DNA from: Anaerolineae bacterium
GTDB taxonomy: Bacteria; Chloroflexota; Anaerolineae; JAADDB01
Length of the DNA stretch: 38,947 bases
Assembly (NCBI GenBank): GCA_015486845.1
Contig: WFQU01000180.1
Coordinates: 1-38,947 of the forward strand
Direction: 5' to 3'
Positions 30,998 through 38,947 of this stretch are shown in pieces. A model generated the notes under the pieces. It searched no databases. It was not told where the DNA came from and saw only the letters and a list, made by a program, of their open reading frames with translations. Within the stretch, counting starts at the first letter, position 1; each line of letters starts with the position of its first letter. The position numbers and the translations under genes were made by a program.

Positions 30998-32491
30998 ATG
31001 GAAATATTGGATTCTTACAAGGCTTTGCTGGCCGAGATTGGCAAGCTGGATTCAGCAACGTCGCTGTTGTCCTGGGACGAGCGGACCTACATTCCCCCCA
31101 AAGCCCACGAAGCACGGGCTAAAGTGGTTGGTAAACTCGCTAAAATGTCGTTCGAGCAGTTCACGTCGGACGAGATGGGCAGCTATTTGGAAAAACTAAG
31201 TGCTATGGACACGCTGAGCGATTTAGACAAAGCCAGCGTGAAGCGGGTTAGCAAGGACTACAAGCGATTCCGCGCTATTCCACCGGCGCTTTACGAACAG
31301 TACACCATCGATCGCTCCCAGAGCGAGTTCGCCTGGGAGAAAGCACGGGCGGATAATGATTTTACCGCTTTCGAGCCGTATCTCACAAAAATGGTGGACT
31401 ACGCCCGGCAGTTTGCCGAGCTTTTCGGCTACGAAGAGAACCCGTACGACGCGCTCATCGAGGATTATGAGCCGGGCATGACTGCCGCCGAGCTCAAGAC
31501 GATCATCGAGCCACTGCGAGCGGAACTGGTGCCGTTCGTGCAACGGTTGATGGAGGAGGGCACGCCACCGGATGACAGCTTTTTGCAAGGTACTTTTCCG
31601 GCGGATAAGCAGAAACAGGTTTCGCTGAAGGCGCTGGAAGCGATGCACTACGATTTCGGTGCCGGCCGGCTGGATGTTACCGCGCATCCGTTCACTACCC
31701 GCATTGGGCCCCACGACACTCGTATTACTACTCGCTATCTGGAAGATAACTTGCTCTCTTCTTTCTTCAGCAGCGTGCACGAAGGCGGACATGCGTTGTA
31801 CGACCAGGGCATTCCCGATGAACTGACCTGGAGCGGGCTGGATGACGGTGCTTCTATGGGTATTCACGAAAGCCAATCCCGTCTTTGGGAAAACATGGTC
31901 GGGCGCAGCCGGGAGTTCTGGCATTTCTTCTATCCCACGCTGATCGATGTCTTCCCACAATTCGAAGGGATACCGCTGGATAGCTTTTATCGCGCTGCTA
32001 ACAGGGTCGAACCGTCTCTCATCCGCGTGGAAGCGGACGAAGTGACTTATAATTTGCATATCATGTTACGTTTCGAGCTGGAAGAAGCGTTGTTGAACCA
32101 ACGCATCGAGGTGCGAGAACTGCCGGATCTGTGGCGGGATGCCATGAAACGGTATTTGGGCGTGGTGCCGCCGGACGACGCACAAGGTGTGATGCAGGAT
32201 GTCCACTGGTCGGCCGGGCTCATCGGTTATTTCCCGTCTTATATGTTGGGTAATTTGTATGATGCCCAGATTTACCGCACCGCGCTGCGGGAGATCGACG
32301 ATCTGCCCGGCAAGATTAGCCGCGGCGAACTGCTGCCGTTGCGTGAATGGCTGCGCGATAAAATTCACCGCTTCGGCCGGATTTACGATCCCAAAGAATT
32401 GTTGCAACGTGTGACCGGTGAAGGTCCCGATCCGCAGTACTTCTTAGACTATGTCAGAACAAAATATGGCGAAGTGTACCGGCTCAAATAA
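30998..32491 (+). CDS. Thermostable carboxypeptidase 1 (Taq carboxypeptidase), peptidase family M32
   Basis: Cytoplasmic zinc/cobalt carboxypeptidase that removes C-terminal residues with broad specificity (not Pro). 497 aa, the usual length. The metal-binding motif VHEGGHALYDQG gives H261 and H265 with catalytic E262; the third ligand E291 is in GIHESQSRLWEN, the hallmark of family M32. Further conserved segments: HPFTTRIGPHDTRITTRY and MQDVHWSAGLIGYFPSYMLG. ATG 30998 follows GAGGAG at 7 nt; the longer frame from 30968 starts inside the leader. An extended -10 promoter lies just upstream, so this appears to be a single-gene unit. Confidence 0.96.
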   Translation: MEILDSYKALLAEIGKLDSATSLLSWDERTYIPPKAHEARAKVVGKLAKMSFEQFTSDEMGSYLEKLSAMDTLSDLDKASVKRVSKDYKRFRAIPPALYEQYTIDRSQSEFAWEKARADNDFTAFEPYLTKMVDYARQFAELFGYEENPYDALIEDYEPGMTAAELKTIIEPLRAELVPFVQRLMEEGTPPDDSFLQGTFPADKQKQVSLKALEAMHYDFGAGRLDVTAHPFTTRIGPHDTRITTRYLEDNLLSSFFSSVHEGGHALYDQGIPDELTWSGLDDGASMGIHESQSRLWENMVGRSREFWHFFYPTLIDVFPQFEGIPLDSFYRAANRVEPSLIRVEADEVTYNLHIMLRFELEEALLNQRIEVRELPDLWRDAMKRYLGVVPPDDAQGVMQDVHWSAGLIGYFPSYMLGNLYDAQIYRTALREIDDLPGKISRGELLPLREWLRDKIHRFGRIYDPKELLQRVTGEGPDPQYFLDYVRTKYGEVYRLK

Positions 32492-32502
32492 AAGAGGAAG
32501 AG

Positions 32503-32543
32503 TGCTGGTGCCCTTTCTGTTTACTTGGTGCCGGCGCATTTTT
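32503..32543 (+). terminator. Weak possible terminator after the M32 gene
   Basis: GTGCTGG can pair with CCGGCGC (two G:U pairs) across a 20-odd base loop, followed by ATTTTTG. Stem quality is poor. Confidence 0.25.
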
Positions 32544-32574
32544 GTCCAAGAAAGGTAACTGCTCAGCCTATCTC

Positions 32575-32684
32575 GTCTGGCGATTGAAAATCGCTGCCAC
32601 AGTTGCAAAACCTGCCTGCGCAGGTTGCATGCTAAGCGCCGTAGGACGATTTGGCAGATGTTGGCGTGACTTAGAGTTGCTGGG
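32575..32684 (+). repeat. Composite dispersed repeat, copy C (body only)
   Basis: Shares cgattgaaaatcgctg, the cctgcctgcgcaggttgcat hairpin, gctaagcgccgtagg and cgatttggcagatgttg with copies A and B, but lacks the header and the CCCCCAATTCTGGGGG tail. Its sequence has drifted more. It lies 28 nt before the HAD gene. Confidence 0.8.
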
Positions 32685-32712
32685 CTGAGTAGTTGCCAAG
32701 AAAGAGGAATTT

Positions 32713-33390
32713 GTGGGTGTGATAACCGATGTGCTGTTTGATTTAGATAATACCTTGTACACGCCGGAAAGCGGCGTCATGGGGCGCATCAAGCTGCTGA
32801 TTCATCGCTGGATGGCTGAGAACCTAAACTTGTCGGAGGAAGAAGCGGAAACGTTGCGGCTCGCTTATTTGGATCGTTATGGCACGACTTTTCGTGGCTT
32901 ACAGCTCAACTATGGCATCGATCCGGCCGAGTTCTTGCATTTCGTGCACAATCCATGGGTGCTGGAAGGGCTAAAGTCGGATCCAGTGTTGCGGCAAGCG
33001 CTTTTGGCAGTGGATGCTAAGCGGTTCATTTTCACCAATTCATCACGTACGCACGCAGAGCGGGTTATCGAACGGCTGGGATTGACCGGCTGTTTTGACG
33101 ACGTCATCGATATCGCCATGTTCGACTACGTGAGCAAGCCTGCGCCCATCGCTTATGAAGTTGCCTTGCATTATGTTGGTGTGCCGGCTAAGCAATGTTT
33201 ATTTGCAGAAGATTCTGTCCGTAACCTGGTCCCGGCCAAGCAACTTGGCATGTACACCTTGTTGGTCGGGCAAACCATCGCACCGGATGGCGTAGCCGAT
33301 ATGGCCATACCGCGGCTGTCTGCTATTGCCAAGGTGTGGCCGCGCTTCCAACAGATGGCGGCTCAGGGCGATCATTATAGCGGGAAATAG
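32713..33390 (+). CDS. HAD-superfamily hydrolase, pyrimidine 5'-nucleotidase-like
   Basis: 225 aa. HAD motif I LFDLDNTLY (nucleophile D10, acid/base D12), motif II FTNSSRTHAERV, motif III Lys in FDYVSKPAPIAYE and motif IV FAEDSVRNLVPA. The helical cap inserted after motif I and the DNTLY variant with FTNSS are typical of the Sdt1/pyrimidine 5'-nucleotidase group, which removes phosphate from UMP/CMP; other small phosphoesters remain possible. The start is taken as GTG 32713 (GAGGA 4 nt upstream); GTG 32719 is an alternative with more normal spacing. It begins a likely operon with the adenosine-kinase family gene and a thioesterase. Confidence 0.85.
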   Translation: MGVITDVLFDLDNTLYTPESGVMGRIKLLIHRWMAENLNLSEEEAETLRLAYLDRYGTTFRGLQLNYGIDPAEFLHFVHNPWVLEGLKSDPVLRQALLAVDAKRFIFTNSSRTHAERVIERLGLTGCFDDVIDIAMFDYVSKPAPIAYEVALHYVGVPAKQCLFAEDSVRNLVPAKQLGMYTLLVGQTIAPDGVADMAIPRLSAIAKVWPRFQQMAAQGDHYSGK

Positions 33391-33439
33391 GTTCTGTAGC
33401 CACAATGCGCTGGCAGGGAATCGAAAAGGAGGTTATATC

Positions 33440-33925
33440 GTGGAATTAAAAGTCGTACAGATTGAGAAACCGGAAGCGGTCAATTTCATTTTCGGACAAA
33501 CCCATTTCATCAAAACAGTGGAAGATATTCACGAAGCGCTAGTCGGCGCTGTGCCCGGTATTCAGTTTGGCCTCGCTTTTTGCGAATCTTCCGGCGCTCG
33601 GCTGATTCGTTGGGCCGGCACGGACGACGAAATGGTGGCTTTAGCCCAGAAAAACGCGACGGCCATCGGTGCCGGGCATACATTCATCATTTTCCTGAAG
33701 AACGCCTTTCCCATCAATGTGCTTAAACAGGTGCAGAATGTACCGGAAGTAGTCACTGTTTTCGCTGCGACGGCTAACCCTGCTCAGGTTATCGTGGCCG
33801 AAACAGAACTGGGCCGTGGCGTTCTCGGCGTCATTGACGGCGGCACGCCGTTAGGGATCGAGGCGGAAGAAGGTATTGCCTGGCGTAAGTCTTTCTTGCG
33901 TCAAATTGGGTATAAAATCTCATGA
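33440..33925 (+). CDS. Adenosine-specific kinase family protein (PF04008)
   Basis: 161 aa, the usual size of this small alpha/beta family, named for ADP-dependent adenosine kinase activity reported in archaea; evidence in bacteria is thin. Conserved stretches: KPEAVNFIFGQTHFIKTVED, FGLAFCESSGARLIRW, GAGHTFIIFLKNAFPINVLK, VFAATANPAQVIVAETELGR and GVLGVIDGG. I start it at GTG 33440 with AAGGAGG at 7 nt; the longer frame from 33326 overlaps the end of the HAD gene. It follows the HAD gene by 49 nt and overlaps the thioesterase start by four bases (ATGA). Placement beside a nucleotidase supports a nucleoside-related role, but this is inference. Confidence 0.85.
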   Translation: MELKVVQIEKPEAVNFIFGQTHFIKTVEDIHEALVGAVPGIQFGLAFCESSGARLIRWAGTDDEMVALAQKNATAIGAGHTFIIFLKNAFPINVLKQVQNVPEVVTVFAATANPAQVIVAETELGRGVLGVIDGGTPLGIEAEEGIAWRKSFLRQIGYKIS

Positions 33926-34341
33926 TCGCCCTTGATTACGTGCACGAAACGCGTTTTCACGTTCGCTACGCGGAAACGGACGCCATGGGCATCGTGCATC
34001 ACAGCAGCTATATCGTTTGGTTCGAGGAAGGGCGCAGCAGTTACATGCGGGCCATCGGCTTTCCTTATGCCGAGGTGGAGAAAGCGGGCTACTATTTCAC
34101 GGTGACCGAGGTGCACGCCCGTTATTTAGTGCCGGCAAAATATGATGAGGAAATTAACTTGTCGACGCGTGTCGGCGAGCTAAAAAGTCGGGGAATGCGT
34201 TTCGATTATGAAGTGCATCGTGCCGCCGATGGCCAGTTGTTGGTCAGCGGCTACACCGAGCACGTTTGCATCAATCACAGCGGCGCTGTGCGGCGCATTC
34301 CGCCTGACATCATGGTCCATCTTGAAGGCCATAAGCGCTAA
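33922..34341 (+). CDS. Acyl-CoA thioesterase, YbgC/4-hydroxybenzoyl-CoA thioesterase family (hot-dog fold)
   Basis: 139 aa, single hot-dog domain. The family signature RYAETDAMGIVHHSSYIVWF lies near the N-terminus with catalytic Asp D20, followed by EEGRSSYMRAIG. RYLVPAKYDEEINLSTRV and FDYEVHRAADGQLLVSGYTE fit the second half. It would hydrolyse acyl-CoA thioesters in the cytoplasm; chain length is not predictable. Its ATG overlaps the previous stop codon (ATGA), so translation is coupled. It ends 65 nt before the convergent tRNA gene. Confidence 0.9.
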   Translation: MIALDYVHETRFHVRYAETDAMGIVHHSSYIVWFEEGRSSYMRAIGFPYAEVEKAGYYFTVTEVHARYLVPAKYDEEINLSTRVGELKSRGMRFDYEVHRAADGQLLVSGYTEHVCINHSGAVRRIPPDIMVHLEGHKR

Positions 34342-34405
34342 TAGGATGGGCTATGCAAGGCTGGGGTCAGCCGTGTCATTCCTTTTAATCCCGGTTACGA
34401 CTGAG

Positions 34406-34478
34406 CGCCCCCAGCAGGACTCGAACCTGCGACCCACGGATTAGAAGTCCGCGGCTCTATCCGCTGAGCTATGGGGGC
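34406..34478 (-). tRNA. tRNA-Arg (anticodon UCU)
   Basis: 73 nt on the minus strand. Acceptor stem GCCCCCA/TGGGGGC, D-arm GCTC..GAGC with AGCGGATA loop, anticodon arm GCGGA-CTTCTAA-TCCGT giving anticodon TCT, T-arm GCAGG-TTCGAGT-CCTGC, discriminator G. CCA is not encoded. It reads AGA (and AGG by wobble). Confidence 0.96.
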
Positions 34479-34491
34479 GCATAACAAAGCT

Positions 34492-34520
34492 ATTTTAGAC
34501 GTTTGGACGACTGCTGTCAA
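34492..34520 (-). promoter_or_regulatory. Promoter of the tRNA-Arg gene
   Basis: Minus strand: perfect -35 TTGACA (34520-34515), 17-bp spacer, -10 TAAAAT (34497-34492). The expected start site lies only a few nt before the mature tRNA 5' end at 34478. Confidence 0.85.
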
Positions 34521-34597
34521 ACCGATGGCCAAAAAAGCAAGAGAACACAGGTCGACGCTGACTTCATACATAGATTTTTAGGAGCAACAAACAATCC

Positions 34598-35902
34598 ATG
34601 CGCATGATAGATATTATCATTCATAAACGGGACAGAGAGACTTTAAGCAAAGAAGAAATCGAATTTTTCATTAATCGTTACGTGGCCGGCGACATTCCTG
34701 ATTATCAAGCAGCCGCTCTTTGCATGGCCATATATTTTCAGAATATGACGCACCGGGAAACAACAGATTTAACGCACGCTATGGCTTTTTCCGGCGAGAC
34801 GTTAGATTTGCACGATGTGGCACCTTTCGTGGTGGATAAGCATTCCTCAGGGGGCGTTGGCGATAAAACGACGCTGGTCGTAGCACCGGTGGTGGCCGCT
34901 TTGGGCCAGCCGGTGGGGAAGATGTCCGGACGCGGTCTCAGTTTTACCGGCGGCACATTGGACAAGCTGGAATCAATTCCCGGCTTCAGTTCAGAACTGG
35001 ACATTGACCAGTTCAGGCACCAATTGGCGACGGTTGGCGTTGTCGTTGCCGGGCAGACCCACGACCTGGCACCGGCAGACGGTAAACTCTACGCACTGCG
35101 TGATGTCACCGGCACCGTGCCGGCTATTCCCCTCATTGCCAGTAGCATCATGAGCAAGAAAATCGCGGCCGGCGCGGATGGAATTGTCTTAGACGTGAAA
35201 GTGGGGGAGGGGGCCTTCATGACCAATTTGACGATGGCGGGCGAGCTTTCCAGCTTGATGATTGCCATCGGCAAACGATTGGGACGCAATATGGTCGCCA
35301 TCCTCTCCGACATGAACCAACCGCTGGGATTCGCTATCGGCAATGCGCTGGAAGTCAAAGAAGCCATCGCTACGCTGCACGGCGGCGGTCCGGCCGATTT
35401 CCGCGAGCATGTCGAGATCATTGCGGCCCACATGTTACTGGTCAGCGGCCAAACTACTTCCGCCGAAGAAGGCCGGCGCTTAGTGCGCCAAGCCATCGCC
35501 GATGGCTCGGGCTGGGCGAAATTCCGACAGTTCATCGCTGCCCAGGGCGGTGATCTGGATTACGTCGACCGGCCCGCGCAGTTGCCGGTGGCATCCATCC
35601 AGGAACCGTTCCCGGCGCCGGCAACCGGCTTTATCAAGCGCATCGCTGCTAAAGAGATCGGCATCGCCAGCACTATCTTGGGCGGCGGCCGCGAGGAAAT
35701 GGACGACATCATCGACCCGGCTGTCGGTATTGTCCTGCACCACAAAGTGGGCGATCCGGTGCAGGCCGGGGAACCGCTCCTCACCATTCACGCCAATGAT
35801 CGAGGAAAACTGGCCCAGGCCCGACCTTTAATTGCCGCGGCCTGTACCATCTCCCCGCAACCGGTGGAGCCGTTGCCGGTCATTTACGATGTTTTGCGGT
35901 AA
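34598..35902 (+). CDS. Pyrimidine-nucleoside phosphorylase / thymidine phosphorylase family
   Basis: Splits thymidine, deoxyuridine or uridine with phosphate into base and (deoxy)ribose-1-phosphate; cytoplasmic salvage enzyme. 434 aa, usual length, with N-terminal helical domain, central alpha/beta domain and C-terminal PYNP domain (from about 345). Phosphate-site residues K81-H82-S83 ([16 protein letters not shown]), S110 and T120 ([19 protein letters not shown]) are in place, as are [19 protein letters not shown] and [10 protein letters not shown], which form the base and metal site. The loop reads GLSFTGGT where E. coli DeoA has GLGHTGGT. AGGAG lies 13 nt before ATG 34598, a long spacing. 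DeoA and Pdp differ in specificity and the sequence alone does not decide between them. It stands alone, convergent with sbcC. Confidence 0.93.
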   Translation: MRMIDIIIHKRDRETLSKEEIEFFINRYVAGDIPDYQAAALCMAIYFQNMTHRETTDLTHAMAFSGETLDLHDVAPFVVDKHSSGGVGDKTTLVVAPVVAALGQPVGKMSGRGLSFTGGTLDKLESIPGFSSELDIDQFRHQLATVGVVVAGQTHDLAPADGKLYALRDVTGTVPAIPLIASSIMSKKIAAGADGIVLDVKVGEGAFMTNLTMAGELSSLMIAIGKRLGRNMVAILSDMNQPLGFAIGNALEVKEAIATLHGGGPADFREHVEIIAAHMLLVSGQTTSAEEGRRLVRQAIADGSGWAKFRQFIAAQGGDLDYVDRPAQLPVASIQEPFPAPATGFIKRIAAKEIGIASTILGGGREEMDDIIDPAVGIVLHHKVGDPVQAGEPLLTIHANDRGKLAQARPLIAAACTISPQPVEPLPVIYDVLR

Positions 35903-36000
35903 AAGCGAACGACGCATCCTGCCCCTTTACAAACAGTTCCGGTCGTCAGGCCCCCAGGAACGCCTGTCGGCGGGAAAAGTCTGAGCGGCTTGCATTATCG

Positions 36001-38577
36001 TCATCCCACTATGGCCACGGAGCCATTGGTCCCTTTGCGCACGTCGATATGCGCCGGGAAAGCATCCCGCAGCTCTTCGATGTGCGTAATTACCAAAATA
36101 TGGTCGAATTCCTGGCGAATGCTATTGATGGCTTCCACTAAACGCTGCCGGCCCTGGCTATCTTGCGTGCCAAAGCCTTCGTCAATGAAAAGGGAGCGTA
36201 ATTGGGCGCCGGCTCGGCGGGCTAAAAGCCGGCTGAGGGCGATACGCAGCGCAAAGTTCACGCGGAATGCCTCGCCGCCGGAATAAAGTTCGTATTGTCG
36301 CGGCCCCACTTCGTCGGCAATGATAATTTGCAACGTTTCTTGCACGCCCCCCGACTTTTTCTCGCGCTGGGCTTCCAGATGTACCGAAAGCCGGCCATTA
36401 GTCATTTTCTGTAAGAGCCGGTTTGCTTCTTCTTCCACCTCTGGCAACGCGGATTCGATGAGCAACGCCTGGACCCCTTTGCGGCCAAAGGCGTAAGTCA
36501 GCGTGTCGTAGATGGTTTTTTCTTCCCCCAACCGGGCCAATTGTTTTTGTCGCAGTGCCAGGATTTTACGCTGTTCCTCCACGGCTTGGAGTTGTTGCCG
36601 GGCGCCGCCTAATTGCATCTGTAACCGTCTGGCCACACTTTCCCGCACTTGTAACGTCTGTTCCACCACTGCCAATTCTTTTTCCACAGCCGGGAGGCCG
36701 GTCAAAAACTGTTGTAAACGCTCTGTCGATTGCCGGGCTTGCGTCGCCTCTTCCTCGGCTTCTTGCCGGCGTGCCTGCCGGTCTTGCCAGGTCGCTTCGA
36801 TATGCGTCAATTCTTGCCGGGCGTGATCCAGTTCCTGAGCTTGCTCCCGGAATGGTTTTAGCCTCTCCATTTGCTGTCTAACTTGGCCATGTGTTCGCTC
36901 ATCGTAGCCTAACGCTGTCCTTTGCGTGGCCAATGTTTGTAATTGTGCCCTTGCGGCCGGCGCATATTGCCCGGCCTGTAAAGTCTGCTCGATTTCCGCC
37001 AGCCGTTCCGCCAACTGTTGGGCGCGCTGGGCGGCTTCTGCCCCTTGTTGAATTTGGGCCTCAGCCTGGGCTAAAGTGTGCTCCCAACCGGGACGGTTAG
37101 CCAGTGCTTTGTCGATAGTTTTAGCCTGCCGCTGTAAGTCTCGTTTTTCCTGATTGAGCTGGCGCTGTTCAGCAGCAATGGCTTGTCGTCGTGCCTGGGC
37201 TGTTTCCACATTCTGCTGCAAATCGGCCAAAAGCGTGGCCGCGTGTTCTTCTGTTAAGGGACGGCGACAGACAGGGCAAACCTGCCCCGCATCGCCTAAT
37301 AATGACTTCTCTCGGTGCCATTTGCGTAACTTTTCGTCCCATTGTTTATCTTCCGTGCGTAAAGCAGCTAACTGTCCACTGATTTCCTGTAACCGTTCCT
37401 GGAGCCGGCCCTTTTCGTCAGCTTTCTTAGCTAATTGGGCTAAAATGTCTTGTGCTTGTGCCAAGCGCTCCGCAGCCACGGCGCGTGTAGTCATTAACAT
37501 TGCTTCGGCTTGCTGTTGGCGCCGGATTTCGGCTGCTTCCGTCTCAAACTTCGCTTTGGCCGCGACGATCTCTTGTTGCCATTTTCCTATTTCGTTAGAA
37601 AGCTGCAAATGAGATGTCTGTTTTTGTTGCCAAAACGTCCATTGTGCTTCTGCTTCGGTTAGTGCCTGTAGCCCAGCTCGGATCGTGGTTTCTTTCGCCA
37701 AAATGGCCTGAAATTCTTCTTGCCGCGCCGCTAAGTCCGCTAACTCGCGCTGCAATGCTTTAATCCGATTCTGCCAACGCTGCAATTTACCTTCTGCTTC
37801 CTGAAGCTGCATTTTCTGGGTTTGTAAAAGCTGTACATGGGTGCGTACGCTATCCCTTCGCTGGCGCAAATCCTCGATTTCGGCCTGCACTTCTCCTTGC
37901 TGTCGTTCGAGATCAGCCACAGCCGCTTCGTATTCAGCGCGACGGGCCACCTCGGCTTCCAATTCCTGAATGGCTATCCGTTGTACGTCTATTTTGTTCT
38001 GGCGTTGTTTGGCTTCTTCTTTGGCTCGCTCTGTGAGCTGGTCATACTGCGACAAGCCGAGAATATTAGCTAAAACCTCTTTTCGCTCCGCCGGTGAGCG
38101 AGTGGTAAATTCATCCGCCCGGCCTTGGCGCAAAAAGGCCGAATTCGTGAAGGTGCTATAATCCATGTGCACTGTTTGGATGATAAGTAAGCTTGTTTGA
38201 CGCATGGTTTCTTTAGTAAGGGGCCGGAAAACTTGTCGATCATCATCCCAAACGTGAAATTGCAGATCGCTGCGTCCTGTGGTTTTTCCGCCTTTGCTGC
38301 GATGTAACTCCCGTTTGCGGATCACGCGATAGATATTGTGCGCAATCTCGAACTCGAAATCCACGTTCATTTCGGTGGCGCCGTGGTAGATGAGGTCATC
38401 ATCCGATTTAGCCCGTGCTTTGCCCCAAATGGCCCAGGTCATGGCATCGAAAATAGACGATTTGCCGTGGCCATTGGGGCCGGAAATGCAAGCCACGTGG
38501 ATGCCGCGAAAATCCAGCGGCGGGGAACCGGCTCGATATGAAAGGAAATTATCCATTTGTAAACGACGAGGTTTCAC
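36001..38577 (-). CDS. sbcC: Exonuclease subunit SbcC / Rad50-like SMC ATPase
   Basis: ATPase half of the SbcCD (Mre11-Rad50) nuclease that opens hairpins and trims double-strand breaks; cytoplasmic, DNA-bound. 858 aa. Walker A GPNGHGKSS at 33-41, Q-loop Q151 (FLRQGRADEF), long coiled coil (about 180-425 and 445-715) interrupted by a zinc hook C434-P-V-C437, ABC signature LYSGGEAFRVNFALR (764 on), Walker B LRSLFIDEGFG with D799/E800, and the switch His near 832 (VITHIEEL). All parts are intact. The start is GTG 38577 with GGGGAGG 7 nt upstream. The partner sbcD, usually just upstream, is not within the 370 bp left in the window, which instead hold repeats. Confidence 0.95.
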   Translation of the reverse strand: MKPRRLQMDNFLSYRAGSPPLDFRGIHVACISGPNGHGKSSIFDAMTWAIWGKARAKSDDDLIYHGATEMNVDFEFEIAHNIYRVIRKRELHRSKGGKTTGRSDLQFHVWDDDRQVFRPLTKETMRQTSLLIIQTVHMDYSTFTNSAFLRQGRADEFTTRSPAERKEVLANILGLSQYDQLTERAKEEAKQRQNKIDVQRIAIQELEAEVARRAEYEAAVADLERQQGEVQAEIEDLRQRRDSVRTHVQLLQTQKMQLQEAEGKLQRWQNRIKALQRELADLAARQEEFQAILAKETTIRAGLQALTEAEAQWTFWQQKQTSHLQLSNEIGKWQQEIVAAKAKFETEAAEIRRQQQAEAMLMTTRAVAAERLAQAQDILAQLAKKADEKGRLQERLQEISGQLAALRTEDKQWDEKLRKWHREKSLLGDAGQVCPVCRRPLTEEHAATLLADLQQNVETAQARRQAIAAEQRQLNQEKRDLQRQAKTIDKALANRPGWEHTLAQAEAQIQQGAEAAQRAQQLAERLAEIEQTLQAGQYAPAARAQLQTLATQRTALGYDERTHGQVRQQMERLKPFREQAQELDHARQELTHIEATWQDRQARRQEAEEEATQARQSTERLQQFLTGLPAVEKELAVVEQTLQVRESVARRLQMQLGGARQQLQAVEEQRKILALRQKQLARLGEEKTIYDTLTYAFGRKGVQALLIESALPEVEEEANRLLQKMTNGRLSVHLEAQREKKSGGVQETLQIIIADEVGPRQYELYSGGEAFRVNFALRIALSRLLARRAGAQLRSLFIDEGFGTQDSQGRQRLVEAINSIRQEFDHILVITHIEELRDAFPAHIDVRKGTNGSVAIVG

Positions 38578-38587
38578 AAATATCCTC

Positions 38588-38670
38588 CCCTGAAAATAGA
38601 ACGCTGATCAACGCTGATGCACGCTGATCTTAATTTTCATCCGCTGTGGTGTGCCATAGGCTCATGATAA
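38588..38670 (-). repeat. Compound repeat: GATCAGCG header plus ACCACAGCGG module
   Basis: Contains gaaaatagaacgctgatcaa, repeated gctgatc/gcacgctgatct units, then ttttcatccgctgtggt. It is the reverse complement of the arrangement at 27300-27374. Confidence 0.8.
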
Positions 38671-38687
38671 CTCCTCGTACTCGTATA

Positions 38688-38790
38688 AGACCTCTCCCCT
38701 GGCTTACCGCCCAAAGGGGCAGCAAGCCTTCCCCTCCCCGATACGGGGAGGGGAAAAAGCTAAGCGCAGCGCAGCTTGGGGGAGAGGTCT
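38688..38790. repeat. 103-bp MITE/REP-like palindromic element
   Basis: Perfect 12-bp terminal inverted repeats AGACCTCTCCCC (38688-38699) and GGGGAGAGGTCT (38779-38790). An internal hairpin CCCCTCCCC-gatac-GGGGAGGGG lies at 38731-38753. No open frame. A partial end copy (agacctctcccct) occurs at about 30422-30434. Confidence 0.85.
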
Positions 38791-38837
38791 CCCCGTAGCA
38801 TGACTTCTCAAGCCTCCGATCCCCAATCTTGTCAAGG

Positions 38838-38868
38838 GATTTTCATTCGCTGTGGTGCGCCGCAGTCC
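38838..38868 (-). repeat. Short ACCACAGCGG-type module, diverged
   Basis: ttttcattcgctgtggtgcg resembles the modules at 38631-38670 and 3761-3816; the palindromic part has mostly been lost. Confidence 0.55.
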
Positions 38869-38900
38869 TATGCTGACTCTCCTGAAAATAAACTTCTCTG

Positions 38901-38935
38901 GAGGGTGGCCGAGGGCATTGCCCTCGGCTACCCTC
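38901..38935. repeat. Long hairpin repeat, copy 2
   Basis: GAGGGTGGCCGAGGGCA, then TGCCCTCGGCTACCCTC, preceded by tgaaaataaacttctctg as in copy 1 (30465-30499). Differences between the copies keep the pairing. Confidence 0.85.
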
Positions 38936-38947
38936 TTCTCTGAAAAA

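Noticed and set aside
35930-36000. Terminator between the phosphorylase gene and convergent sbcC
   Set aside because: A short CAGGC...GCCTG hairpin exists but no U-run follows on either strand.
1-38947. CRISPR array, prophage, insertion sequence with transposase, toxin-antitoxin pair
   Set aside because: No regularly spaced repeat-spacer pattern, no transposase or integrase frame and no paired small genes were found; the repeats present are palindromic intergenic elements.

Overview
The window is a 38.9 kb piece of a bacterial chromosome, moderately GC-rich except for an AT-rich stretch near 1.4-2.0 kb. It carries a complete proton-pumping NADH:quinone oxidoreductase (complex I) operon and various housekeeping, nucleotide-salvage and cell-surface genes, separated by intergenic spaces full of palindromic repeats. 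My best guess at the host is a member of the Chloroflexota (Anaerolineae-like). This rests on DUF2142-type membrane proteins beside a Wzz-like protein, the style of the repeats and the gene content. It is an inference, because there is no rRNA or marker tree in the window.

Layout. (1) 1-1313, minus strand: ATPase (glnQ) and lipoprotein binding protein (glnH, cut by the window edge) of a polar amino-acid ABC importer. (2) 1314-2222: gene-poor, AT-rich, with decayed-looking frames. (3) 2223-4623, minus: murA, whose catalytic Cys is replaced by Asp, and a SAM hydroxide adenosyltransferase. (4) 4624-19949, plus: control region, the nuo operon with all 14 subunits in 12 reading frames (nuoC-nuoD and nuoE-nuoF are fused), then a clear intrinsic terminator. 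(5) 19989-20801: surE. (6) 21123-26522, minus: a tightly coupled trio in which a Wzz/chain-length-like protein sits between two predicted GT-C/DUF2142 membrane proteins. (7) 26523-27336: long non-coding stretch with repeats and a strongly paired segment that may be a structured RNA. (8) 27337-28313, minus: alpha/beta hydrolase and a truncated CAP-domain gene. (9) 28533-32491, plus: DJ-1/PfpI protein, M20 peptidase and M32 carboxypeptidase. (10) 32713-34341, plus: HAD nucleotidase, adenosine-specific kinase family protein and hot-dog thioesterase. (11) tRNA-Arg(UCU) on the minus strand with its own promoter. (12) pyrimidine-nucleoside phosphorylase. (13) sbcC on the minus strand.

How the genes work together. 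The nuo operon couples NADH oxidation to quinone reduction and ion pumping. The NuoG N7-cluster ligands and the NuoD quinone-site His/Tyr are present. SAM hydrolase, SurE, the HAD nucleotidase, the adenosine-kinase family protein and pyrimidine-nucleoside phosphorylase suggest nucleoside and nucleotide recycling, although they lie in separate transcription units. The 21-26.5 kb trio probably builds or regulates a surface polysaccharide.

No obvious new defence system or CRISPR array is present. The least explained items are the composite dispersed repeat (3.5, 30.5 and 32.6 kb), a hairpin repeat pair with a compensatory base change, the paired region at 26974-27177, and the double fusion in the nuo operon. 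Where coding starts were moved from the longest possible frame, the choice follows Shine-Dalgarno spacing or a promoter lying inside the longer frame.
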